Shown in pieces: positions 1 to 7,149 of a stretch of DNA of 64,000 nt. The translations under genes and the position numbers were made by a program. The notes beneath the pieces are model-generated. The model was not told the origin of the DNA. It did no database searches and worked only from the letters and a program-made list of their open reading frames with translations. Within the stretch, counting starts at the first letter, position 1; each line of letters starts with the position of its first letter. The DNA comes from Lachnospiraceae bacterium (GTDB lineage Bacteria; Bacillota; Clostridia; Lachnospirales; Lachnospiraceae): positions 35,302-99,301 of the forward strand of contig JAILGA010000151.1 of assembly GCA_024697225.1 (NCBI GenBank), given 5' to 3'.

Positions 1-209
1 TCATCCTCGGCGTCCTCGACGCATCTCCCAGATCCGTAACAGATATCTCCTCGGAACTTGAAGCCCTTGATCAGAGCAGGTCCACCGGCACTTTAATGGA
101 ACTTCTTATGGAACTCTGTGCCAAAGGAGCCGTCATTCATGAGGGCGGATACTTTTCGCTCAGGCTTTGCGAAAGACCGGGATCACGTCAAGAGGAGCCT
201 TCGCAGTGA
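1..209 (+). CDS. dprA: DprA/Smf DNA-processing protein, C-terminal fragment
   Basis: Only the last 68 codons are in the window (frame starting at base 3, stop TGA at 207-209). The peptide begins ILGVLDASPRSVTDIS and ends in a short polar tail. The spacing of hydrophobic residues, with an LMELLMELCAKGAV helix followed by GGYF, fits the winged-helix domain that closes many DprA proteins. DprA loads RecA onto incoming single-stranded DNA during natural transformation. The Rossmann-fold core is outside the window, so the family call rests on this small domain alone; another winged-helix protein cannot be excluded. The last 50 bases overlap the end of the convergent GH31 gene. Confidence 0.6.
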   Translation, partial: ILGVLDASPRSVTDISSELEALDQSRSTGTLMELLMELCAKGAVIHEGGYFSLRLCERPGSRQEEPSQ

Positions 210-2205
210 TCGTTTGACCTCCGGATATCTTCTCATGCGTGTAGATGTCCTCCCACTCGCCTTCAGGCAGCCACACCTGTCTCTCGGTCACCGACGGATA
301 AAGTACAGGCGCGACCAGATATTCGGAGCCCAGCATGAACTGGTCAAAGGTCTCCCAAGCCTTCTCCTCCCCGGGGAACTCATAGAACATCGCGCGGAGT
401 ATCGGTGAGCCGTTTTCATGTGCTTCATCAAAGACCTTATTCAGGTAATCTTTCATGGAGAGCCTGATATCCAGGTACTTCTTCATGATCGCGAAGTTTT
501 CCTCGCCATAGCTCCACAGCTCGTTGGGCTGGCCGGTGTGCAGATATCCGCCGCCCCAGTCGCGGTCATCCAGAGCAGGGATATTGTATCTGCCCCTGTC
601 TCCGTGCATGCGAAGGAATGCCGTAAAGGTTGCAAATTCATACCATCTCACAAGGAGTTCCCTGAAATCGGGATCATCCACGTCATCTGTCATGAAACCG
701 CCGATATCGGTGGTCCACCACGGAATGCCGGCAAGACCCATGTTTATTCCGGCAGCCAGCTGATCCCTCAGTGCCTCCCAGGTGCTGGGGATATCGCCCG
801 ACCACACAACATTGGCATACTTCTGGCTGCCGGCCCAGCATGAACGCAGCAGGTTCACGATATCCTTTTTGCCCGCCGCGGTCTCATTGTCATAGAAGAT
901 GCGGCTGTAGTACTGCGGATAGATATTGCTGCAGGACAGCGCCGTCCCCAGATAGTAGCGGTAATTGTCAAAATCATATGCCACATAATCGGGTTCGGAA
1001 TTATCGAGCCAGAACACATCGACTCCCATGTCGTAGTAATTCTTTTTGCAGACGCTCCAGACAAAATCCCTGGTCTCAGGATTTGTGGGGTCGATCTCCA
1101 CACAGTCGCCCTGATAGTCGTAGGTCTGGTCGCTTCCGCGCTCAGTCCTTATGAGCAGTCCTCTGTCAGCCATCTCGCCGAAGTTCTCGCTCTTCTTGTC
1201 AACAGAGGGCCAAACGGACACCACGACTTTTATTCCCATACTGTGAAGCTCGTCTATCATGGCCTTCGGATCCGGCCAGTACTTTGTATCCCATTTCCAG
1301 TCGCCCTGAAGCGTCCAGTGGAAGAAATCGATGACCAGGACGTCCAGCGGAATGCCTTTGTCCTTATATGCATGCGCGATCTGAAGGACCTCCTCCTGAG
1401 TCCTGTACCGAAGCTTTGACTGCCACAGTCCGAGATAACCCTCGGGAACTCTCGGAGCGCGGCCTGTGACCTCGGTATAGTTCTTTACCAGGTCAGCGGG
1501 CGTATCTCCGACAGTGATCCAATAATCAACCTCCTTGGATGCCTCGGCGACCCACTCCGTCCTGTTCATTCCGAATGCGGCGCTTCCTACTGCCGGATTA
1601 TTCCACAGAAAACCGTAGCCGAGATTTGAAACGGCAAAGGGAACAGTTATCTGCGAATTCCTCTGGGCGAGTTCAAGTATGCATCCCTTGAGATCCGCGC
1701 GCGGCTGCTGATACTGGCCCATACCGAATATCTTTTCGCCGTCGTTGGGCTCAAACCTGACGGTTATCCTGTAGTCACCGCCCTTGTGAGGCTTATATTC
1801 CCTGGCCACAAGCTTCAGACATCTACTCCCTTTGGATATTGTGCCGTCATAAAATCTGTAATACTCTTCAAGTATCTTTTTACCGTCGCGGTAAAAGGTG
1901 AGGATACCCACGCGGTTGATGTGAGCTCTGAGCCTGCCGTTTTCGATGCTCGCCTCCGTTGCGCCGATGCCGCCGCAGTCCTGTCCGGTTCCGGTTCCGT
2001 TTATCTGTTCTGCTTTGCTGTAGGTTATCTTTGCCTTCCTTTTTTCTGCGGGCACCTCCTCGTTTAGAGCCCAGTCCTTTCCGGAAAACTCAGGATACCT
2101 TGTGGTTCTGACTCTGAGCGCATCCTGGCCCCAGGCCTCGATAATGATCGTCTCACCTCCCTTTCTCGCCTTTAATGCTCCGTTTTCTTCAGAAAAAACT
2201 ATCAT
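160..2205 (-). CDS. GH31 glycosidase, alpha-xylosidase (YicI/XylS) type
   Basis: A 681-residue GH31 enzyme without signal peptide, so probably cytoplasmic. An N-terminal beta-sandwich (about 1-250) precedes the (beta/alpha)8 barrel. The nucleophile is expected at D401 in FWLDNSEPD and the acid/base at D471 in WSGDIPSTWE; IPWWTTDIGGF around 494-504 is a further family signature. The motif DVLVIDFFHW followed by GDWKWD is typical of the YicI-like branch, whose members release alpha-xylose from xyloglucan oligosaccharides; alpha-glucosidase activity is possible. The ATG at 2205 follows a GGGGG stretch. It lies 16 bases after the HAD gene, so co-transcription is likely, and its 3' end overlaps the dprA end by 50 bases. 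Confidence 0.88.
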   Translation of the reverse strand: MIVFSEENGALKARKGGETIIIEAWGQDALRVRTTRYPEFSGKDWALNEEVPAEKRKAKITYSKAEQINGTGTGQDCGGIGATEASIENGRLRAHINRVGILTFYRDGKKILEEYYRFYDGTISKGSRCLKLVAREYKPHKGGDYRITVRFEPNDGEKIFGMGQYQQPRADLKGCILELAQRNSQITVPFAVSNLGYGFLWNNPAVGSAAFGMNRTEWVAEASKEVDYWITVGDTPADLVKNYTEVTGRAPRVPEGYLGLWQSKLRYRTQEEVLQIAHAYKDKGIPLDVLVIDFFHWTLQGDWKWDTKYWPDPKAMIDELHSMGIKVVVSVWPSVDKKSENFGEMADRGLLIRTERGSDQTYDYQGDCVEIDPTNPETRDFVWSVCKKNYYDMGVDVFWLDNSEPDYVAYDFDNYRYYLGTALSCSNIYPQYYSRIFYDNETAAGKKDIVNLLRSCWAGSQKYANVVWSGDIPSTWEALRDQLAAGINMGLAGIPWWTTDIGGFMTDDVDDPDFRELLVRWYEFATFTAFLRMHGDRGRYNIPALDDRDWGGGYLHTGQPNELWSYGEENFAIMKKYLDIRLSMKDYLNKVFDEAHENGSPILRAMFYEFPGEEKAWETFDQFMLGSEYLVAPVLYPSVTERQVWLPEGEWEDIYTHEKISGGQTITAKAPLDVIPVFRKA

Positions 2206-2221
2206 CCGACGTATCCCCCTT

Positions 2222-3040
2222 TCATATTAATGCCTCTAAATACTTTGCAAGACCATTGTGGTTGTTATCCTCATCGGTGACTATATCCGCGTGCTCCCAC
2301 ACTGCGGGATCACCGTTTCTCATCGCTATGCCTACTCCGGCCGTCTCGATCATCGACTGATCGTTTTCCTGATCACCTGCCGCGATGGCTGATGATGTGT
2401 CTATGCCCAGGTATCCGCAGAGTTCAGTCACAGCCGAGCCCTTGCCTGCCCCGGGATCAAAGAGTTCAAGATAATAGGGCGAGGAATATATGAGAGTGAT
2501 CCTGTTCCCCACGATCCCCGCCAGCTCCTGTCTGTATGCCTCGAGCCTGTCCCTGTCATGAAGCTCGATCGCAATGCATTTGCAGGGCGGATACTCCATG
2601 TGTGCAAAAATGTCATCCGTGAAGATCACCGGCGACTTGATAACCCTCCGGTAATAGGCGACACACTCCATGTCAGCTGGATCGTCATTGACAGGAGTTA
2701 TGATATGCGTTTCGTTATATGTATGAATGTGAATCCCGCGTTTTTTCGCGAGCTGAAAAGCCTGTTTCACAAGACGGCGGTCAAGGCACACCCGTCTTAT
2801 CGTTTCATTTCTGGCACAGTCATAGATCTGTGCTCCGTTATAGCCTATGAGAAATGTTCTCGGGTAGAACAGCTCAAGTTCATCCCGCACCATCATGGCG
2901 CTGTCCATTGCTCTGCCCGTGGAAACGGCAAAGGCATTACCCGCTTCAATAAAGCGCTCAAGCGCCGATCTCGTGCGGTCATCGATCTTTTTCCGGTCAT
3001 TCAGGAGCGTTCCGTCCAGATCCGAAAAAAAGATCTTCAT
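2222..3040 (-). CDS. Cof-type HAD-superfamily phosphatase
   Basis: 272 residues, the usual size of Cof/YbiV-like HAD IIB phosphatases. Motif I is FFSDLDGTLL (nucleophile D7, acid D9), motif II includes AVSTGR near 58-63, and the C-terminal motif AAGDQENDQSMIETAG supplies the magnesium-binding acids. The cap domain lies between about residues 80 and 190. Members dephosphorylate sugar phosphates, pyridoxal phosphate or FMN; the substrate cannot be read from sequence. The ATG overlaps the stop of the upstream 84-codon gene by one base (TGATG), and GGAGG sits 4-5 bases before it, so translation is probably coupled. The gene precedes the GH31 gene, which makes a sugar phosphate a reasonable guess. 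Confidence 0.85.
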   Translation of the reverse strand: MKIFFSDLDGTLLNDRKKIDDRTRSALERFIEAGNAFAVSTGRAMDSAMMVRDELELFYPRTFLIGYNGAQIYDCARNETIRRVCLDRRLVKQAFQLAKKRGIHIHTYNETHIITPVNDDPADMECVAYYRRVIKSPVIFTDDIFAHMEYPPCKCIAIELHDRDRLEAYRQELAGIVGNRITLIYSSPYYLELFDPGAGKGSAVTELCGYLGIDTSSAIAAGDQENDQSMIETAGVGIAMRNGDPAVWEHADIVTDEDNNHNGLAKYLEALI

Positions 3041-3294
3041 CAGCCCTCCACCACAAGGAAGCGTCCGTCACCTATCTCGAAGACCTCCGAGGCTTCAATA
3101 GCAGAGCCGTCACCTATATCCATGCCCTCTTCCTCGAAGTACTCCTCCACTTCATTCTCGGATTCGAGGACCACTGCCATGCAATCCTCAAGAAATGCAG
3201 CCGCCTCCTCACGCGTTTCGGCCACATGCTCATCAAAGAGCTGTCCCTGGTTTTTCAGAAAACAATCAAGTACCGCGTCATCATATTCGTGCAT
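3040..3294 (-). CDS. Small acidic conserved hypothetical protein
   Basis: 84 residues, strongly acidic (runs such as ENEVEEYFEEEG), no membrane segment and no cysteine pair. The pattern MHEYDDAVLDCFLKNQGQLF resembles small cytoplasmic proteins that I recall from Lachnospiraceae genomes; some database entries label them glyoxalase, but nothing here supports that enzyme, which is much larger. The start has GAGAGG about 8 bases upstream. It sits between the C11 protease gene (81-base gap) and the HAD gene (one-base overlap). Function unknown. Confidence 0.7.
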   Translation of the reverse strand: MHEYDDAVLDCFLKNQGQLFDEHVAETREEAAAFLEDCMAVVLESENEVEEYFEEEGMDIGDGSAIEASEVFEIGDGRFLVVEG

Positions 3295-3375
3295 GTACGT
3301 ACCTCTCTGTGCTGTCAGATGCTACTATGGAAAATGATACTCCGCAGGCCGCTGTTTTACAAGAAGGATCTGTGA

Positions 3376-5043
3376 TCATTCCATCTCCAGCCAGTCATCG
3401 CGGTCTTCATCATAATAGTATATCACATCACTCTCTTCATCGTAATAACACATGACATCTTCTTCCTCGTCGTACAGATAGAGCGTGTCATCATCATACA
3501 TATACCAGATATCCTCTTCACAGTCGTAGATCCAGTCATCACAGTATCCGTCCTCATCTAAACCGTATTCATCATCCTGGCTGTAATCATAACCATACTC
3601 GCAGGAGCCGCCTCCGCTTATATTACAGCCGTATTCGTCCTCGTAGGCACCCCAGCCTCCCCAGTTGTCCTCAAAGCCTCCGAAGTCAAAATAATCCTCA
3701 TACCCGCTCTCAGACACAAAGCCGCCCAGCCATTCTATGTATTCCTGATCGATACCCAGATCGGTATATACGATCCTCATCTGTTCATAGAAATCGGGAT
3801 CCCCGTATGGGAGCGAAACCGCAAGCCCCGTAAGCTCATTTTTGTCTGAGGTATGTCCGCAATAGACCACGGAGGCCTTCAGTGCCGACATGAGACTCTT
3901 TGCCTCATCGCTCTTGTTGTCGATGCTTTCCACAAGCGCCAGTATATCGCTTATATAATAATCCGACAGCGTCACATCGCTCATATCGGAGCCCCACAGA
4001 TCCAGGAAATCCCACAGTCCTCTTTCCCCGCGCCCTCTGGCCATGTGAAGTCTGCTGTAATTCTTTTCCATAAGTGCGGTTTCGTTTAGATATGCATATT
4101 TCTTCCACGCGTCGAACAGGCTGTTCACCGTCGCCTCATTAAAGAGTCCGATGCACGCAGAGTCGCCGCGAGAATCCTTTTCGTTGTCCTCGATTATCGC
4201 ATCTACGATGTATTTGCCAAGAAGCGGAGTCGATATACCCGGATTCTCCTCGAACCTCTTCATCCAGTTCTTATAATTCCATCCGAGCCCCGATTCAAAA
4301 TCCTCCGACAGCAGTGTGTATCTGCAATAGGGAGCAAGGGCGTAGCAGGTCTCAAGGTCTGCCATGATGCAGCAGTCCATCCCGATGATATCAAAACGGA
4401 TATCGGGGTGTTCGGAAAACGCCCGCGATATCTCATTAAGCGTGAGACTCTCCTGCTCATCCTGCCACTCATCGTAGCCAAAGCCGTACACCGGCCCGCC
4501 GCCGTGATCCCAGAAGACGAACATATAGCGCTCAGCGGGATACCCTTTTTTGCAGAAATCTATGAATTCCGACATCGTATTCTTCGATGTGCAGTCAAGC
4601 TGCCCGAGGTCATCTCTCAAAAGAGTGAGCTTTCCGTCTTTTACGCGAAAGGTCTGGGCTTCATCCGGAGAAATGCCGTGATCCTGCCACTCCCTCGTGC
4701 CCATGGTCTGGATGATCACATTTACGTTATCCCCGACGCCCGATGAGAGCATCTCGGAAATGTCCTCGGAGGCCTCGCCCGCCTCAGACTCAAGATCGGA
4801 ACCGTTCATATAGACCATTATAGTCGCGGATTTTGCATCCGATCCTACAGACACGGTCTCCACTCCGCCGTGCTGGATCACCGGCTGCGAAGCGTTCTCA
4901 CCGGAGCTCACCTCCGTATCGGTACTAACCTGCGCCTCTTCCCTGGGGCGCTCTTCCGCAGGCTTTTCGTCATCCGGCATCAGCATGATGACCACGAACA
5001 GGATGCCAAGCGCTATAAGTATTCCTATGATCACTTTTTTCAT
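3376..5043 (-). CDS. Membrane-anchored clostripain-family (C11) cysteine protease with acidic tail
   Basis: 555 residues. One N-terminal membrane segment (about 4-22) is followed by a charged linker to about 70 and then a C11 peptidase domain. The catalytic dyad is expected at H180 in FWDHGGGP and C225 in GMDCCIMAD, both well kept. Such enzymes cleave after Arg or Lys and act outside the membrane. From about residue 460 to the end there is a low-complexity tail very rich in Asp, Glu and Tyr, made of short units such as YDEEEDVMCYYDEE. The N-terminal anchor is nearly the same as that of the neighbouring thioredoxin gene, which starts 10 bases upstream of its start region, so the two are probably made and located together. 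Confidence 0.85.
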   Translation of the reverse strand: MKKVIIGILIALGILFVVIMLMPDDEKPAEERPREEAQVSTDTEVSSGENASQPVIQHGGVETVSVGSDAKSATIMVYMNGSDLESEAGEASEDISEMLSSGVGDNVNVIIQTMGTREWQDHGISPDEAQTFRVKDGKLTLLRDDLGQLDCTSKNTMSEFIDFCKKGYPAERYMFVFWDHGGGPVYGFGYDEWQDEQESLTLNEISRAFSEHPDIRFDIIGMDCCIMADLETCYALAPYCRYTLLSEDFESGLGWNYKNWMKRFEENPGISTPLLGKYIVDAIIEDNEKDSRGDSACIGLFNEATVNSLFDAWKKYAYLNETALMEKNYSRLHMARGRGERGLWDFLDLWGSDMSDVTLSDYYISDILALVESIDNKSDEAKSLMSALKASVVYCGHTSDKNELTGLAVSLPYGDPDFYEQMRIVYTDLGIDQEYIEWLGGFVSESGYEDYFDFGGFEDNWGGWGAYEDEYGCNISGGGSCEYGYDYSQDDEYGLDEDGYCDDWIYDCEEDIWYMYDDDTLYLYDEEEDVMCYYDEESDVIYYYDEDRDDWLEME

Positions 5044-5053
5044 GCGTCTGACC

Positions 5054-5872
5054 TCACTTCAGATATCCGTCGAGACGGCTCTTCATATCGCCAAAGCTCG
5101 CTCCGTCCATCAGTTCGCCTATGATATGTCCCTCTTTGTCCACAAAGAAAGAGGACGGCACATACCTGAACTCACCGACGATGTCATACAGATCGTCGCT
5201 GGTGCGCAGGTTCATGAAACCGGCACCTGCATCGCTTAAGATCTTATCTGCCGCTTTGACATTGTTGTCGATCCCGTCATAGACGTCGCAGATGACACCC
5301 ACAAGATTCACATTGTCCGGAAGCTCGTCATAGAACTTCGCATAGTCGCCCATTTCCGCGATGCAAGGTCCGCAGAATGTCCCCCACACATGGACCACTG
5401 TCAGATCATATCCTGAAAAGATGTCCTGCGTGACCTGTTTTTCATCGAGTGACATTGTTTTGAAACGCATCGTATTATCGGATACCTCGGACGCGGGGAT
5501 GCTCACCTGTACAAGGTTGCCGCCAGCTTCTGCGCTATCCTCATTTTCATTTGCTGCTGTCTCGTCTGCCACATTTGCAGCGGTCTCGGCTGACGCCGTG
5601 GCTGCTTGCTCGTCAGCCTCATTTACTGCGGTCTCGGCTGACGCTGTGACTGCGGTCGCTTCGGAACTGTCATCTGCGGTCTGCTGGCTTTCATTGTTTT
5701 CAGAAATGTCATCTGCGGCCTGCGCTATGGCATTATCCGCGTCCGCCTGAACAGTTACCGCCGTATCCTGCCCGCTTTCCTCTTTTTCATCATCCGGAAG
5801 AAACATGATGATAATAAACAGTACGCCAAGCGCAGCCAGTATGATCGTTATGACCTTTAATACACTTTTCAT
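5054..5872 (-). CDS. Membrane-anchored TlpA/ResA-like thioredoxin
   Basis: 272 residues. A single membrane anchor (about 5-24, ending FLPDDEK) is followed by an Ala/Glu/Thr-rich linker (about 30-120) containing imperfect repeats of the type TASAETAxNxADE. The thioredoxin domain occupies about 121-272, with redox motif C167-G-P-C170 in VWGTFCGPC and a cis-Pro loop at RYVPSSFF. The order of motifs matches TlpA/ResA proteins, which reduce or oxidise disulfides on the outer face of the membrane. It lies 10 bases before the C11 protease gene; the protease has an extra Cys next to its catalytic Cys, so redox control of the protease is a possible, unproven link. GGGGG precedes the ATG. Confidence 0.87.
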   Translation of the reverse strand: MKSVLKVITIILAALGVLFIIIMFLPDDEKEESGQDTAVTVQADADNAIAQAADDISENNESQQTADDSSEATAVTASAETAVNEADEQAATASAETAANVADETAANENEDSAEAGGNLVQVSIPASEVSDNTMRFKTMSLDEKQVTQDIFSGYDLTVVHVWGTFCGPCIAEMGDYAKFYDELPDNVNLVGVICDVYDGIDNNVKAADKILSDAGAGFMNLRTSDDLYDIVGEFRYVPSSFFVDKEGHIIGELMDGASFGDMKSRLDGYLK

Positions 5873-5954
5873 TGAATTCCCCCAACCCGTGCTTATCTGA
5901 TATTTGCTATCTTGTTGTTTTTCATTTATCAGTTCTTTTTCACTTATTTCTGTT

Positions 5955-6044
5955 TGTCATGTCTGTCTGATATATTAACGCCATATTTTCTGTCATGTCT
6001 GTCTAACATGTTTAATGTTATCTTATCTGTCTTCATGTCTGTCT
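5955..6044. repeat. Three spaced 14-base direct repeats
   Basis: The unit TGTCATGTCTGTCT (AGACAGACATGACA on the minus strand) occurs at 5955-5968 and 5991-6004, and with one or two changes (CTTCATGTCTGTCT) at 6031-6044. Spacing is 36 and 40 bases, about three and a half to four helix turns. They lie 83-172 bases upstream of the minus-strand thioredoxin start, a place suited to a regulator-binding array. Confidence 0.55.
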
Positions 6045-6216
6045 TATCTTGTAACCGCAGAGCGATATGGTGCATTTATACTATCATATCGGTGTACCAA
6101 TTTACAATTCTGTTTATCGTTAACTTTTGTGCGTATTATCATTCATGTTGATTCAGGCGACGCCCTCATACCTACCAAACCGCCATTTTCGCCTCCTCGG
6201 TGGGTATTTTCCATAC

Positions 6217-6245
6217 TTGACCCCCTGAAACCCGATACATATAAT
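6217..6245 (+). promoter_or_regulatory. Sigma-A-type promoter for maf
   Basis: TTGACC (6217-6222), 17-base spacer, perfect TATAAT (6240-6245). Transcription would start near 6252 and give a leader of about 98 bases before the maf ATG. Confidence 0.7.
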
Positions 6246-6349
6246 TAAGCGCAGAAAACCATATAACTCACGTCTTTTTTGGCTAAATACACAGAGGCAC
6301 TATACATGCGCAAAGCAGACGCAAAACCGGATAACAACAGGAGCGAAAC

Positions 6350-6976
6350 ATGATCAGACTTATACTTGCATCGGCGTCCCCCAGGCGTTCAGAGCTGATG
6401 AAGCAGGCGGGATATGAATTTGACGTTATGCCCGCAAAAGGCGCGGAAGATGCCGGAAGCAGGATGCCGAAGGATGCGGTGCGTTATCTCTCAAAGCAGA
6501 AGGCAAAAGAGATCGCCATAAAGCTTTGCGGGGAAGAACGCGATGAGGACATGATCGTCATAGGCGCGGACACAGTCGTTGCGATTGACGGGGCGATCCT
6601 CGGAAAACCCGCGGACAGAACTGACGCGTCAAAAATGCTGCACATGCTCTCGGGCCGCACACACGAAGTTTTCACGGGCGTCACGCTCCTTAAGCTCCCC
6701 GCAGGCACTCCCGGAACCAATCCTGAAAGGCTCGACGAGGCCTCCTTTGTGGAATGCACCGAGGTTGATTTCGCACGCCTTTCCGATGACGAAATAGAAG
6801 CTTATATCTCGAGCGGAGAGTCGGATGACAAGGCCGGAGCCTACGGCATCCAGGGGAGGTTCGCGGTGCACGTCACGGGCATAAGAGGCGATTATTTCAA
6901 CGTTGTCGGGCTCCCGCTTGCCGCACTGTACAAGGCTTTGAAGAATATCACCTACCGAAATGAAAATTTCTCTTGA
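6350..6976 (+). CDS. maf: Maf-family nucleoside triphosphate pyrophosphatase
   Basis: 208 residues, normal Maf size. The N-terminal signature LILASASPRRSELM and the internal IGADTVVAIDGAILGKP and GAYGIQGRF motifs are all present. Maf proteins hydrolyse dTTP, UTP and modified nucleotides to monophosphates and have been linked to septum formation. The start is supported by AGGAG at 6339-6343. The stop TGA lies inside the -35 box of the following promoter. A terminator-like hairpin follows at 7019. Confidence 0.93.
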   Translation: MIRLILASASPRRSELMKQAGYEFDVMPAKGAEDAGSRMPKDAVRYLSKQKAKEIAIKLCGEERDEDMIVIGADTVVAIDGAILGKPADRTDASKMLHMLSGRTHEVFTGVTLLKLPAGTPGTNPERLDEASFVECTEVDFARLSDDEIEAYISSGESDDKAGAYGIQGRFAVHVTGIRGDYFNVVGLPLAALYKALKNITYRNENFS

Positions 6977-7002
6977 CAAAGAATAAGCACTGATGATAGA
7001 AT
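6973..7002 (+). promoter_or_regulatory. Promoter upstream of amt, overlapping the maf stop
   Basis: Perfect TTGACA (6973-6978), 18-base spacer, TAGAAT (6997-7002). Start expected near 7009, only about 10 bases before a strong terminator-like hairpin. Confidence 0.6.
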
Positions 7003-7018
7003 GCCACACATCAAAGGC

Positions 7019-7052
7019 AAAGGCGTCTTGACGAAAGTCAGGGCGCCTTTTT
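7019..7052 (+). terminator. Intrinsic terminator or attenuator between maf and amt
   Basis: An 11-base stem (7022-7032 with 7037-7047, two G-U pairs) closed by a GAAA loop, extended by an outer AAA/TTT, and followed by a T-rich run. It can end maf transcription. Because a good promoter lies just upstream and the amt gene starts about 100 bases later, it may instead control read-through into amt. Confidence 0.75.
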
Positions 7053-7149
7053 CTTTATCCGGCGATGCAATGGGGCCTCGCGCGCAGGCTTCTGTCGCAT
7101 CGTTTTTTATTGGCAGCACAAAAACTGTCATACAGGAAGGAGGAAGAAT

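Larger units (their letters stand above)
5873..6349. other. 477-base non-coding region with repeats and a promoter
   Basis: The only gap above 300 bases. It separates the minus-strand thioredoxin operon from plus-strand maf. The left half (to about 6060) is T-rich on the plus strand and carries three spaced direct repeats. The right half holds a loose inverted repeat (TACCTACC at about 6168, GGTGGGTA at about 6199, followed by TTTT) and a near-consensus promoter. Short open frames here have no ribosome site and simple composition and are not called as genes. No known riboswitch was recognised. Confidence 0.6.

Noticed and set aside
5912..6248. Two short plus-strand frames in the large intergenic region
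   Set aside because: They arise from a T-rich stretch with direct repeats, lack ribosome sites and have no family pattern.
7003..7052. ANTAR-type dual hairpin in the amt leader
   Set aside because: The terminator is clear, but I could not find the paired hexaloops with A1 and G4 that define such sites, so only a terminator/attenuator is called.
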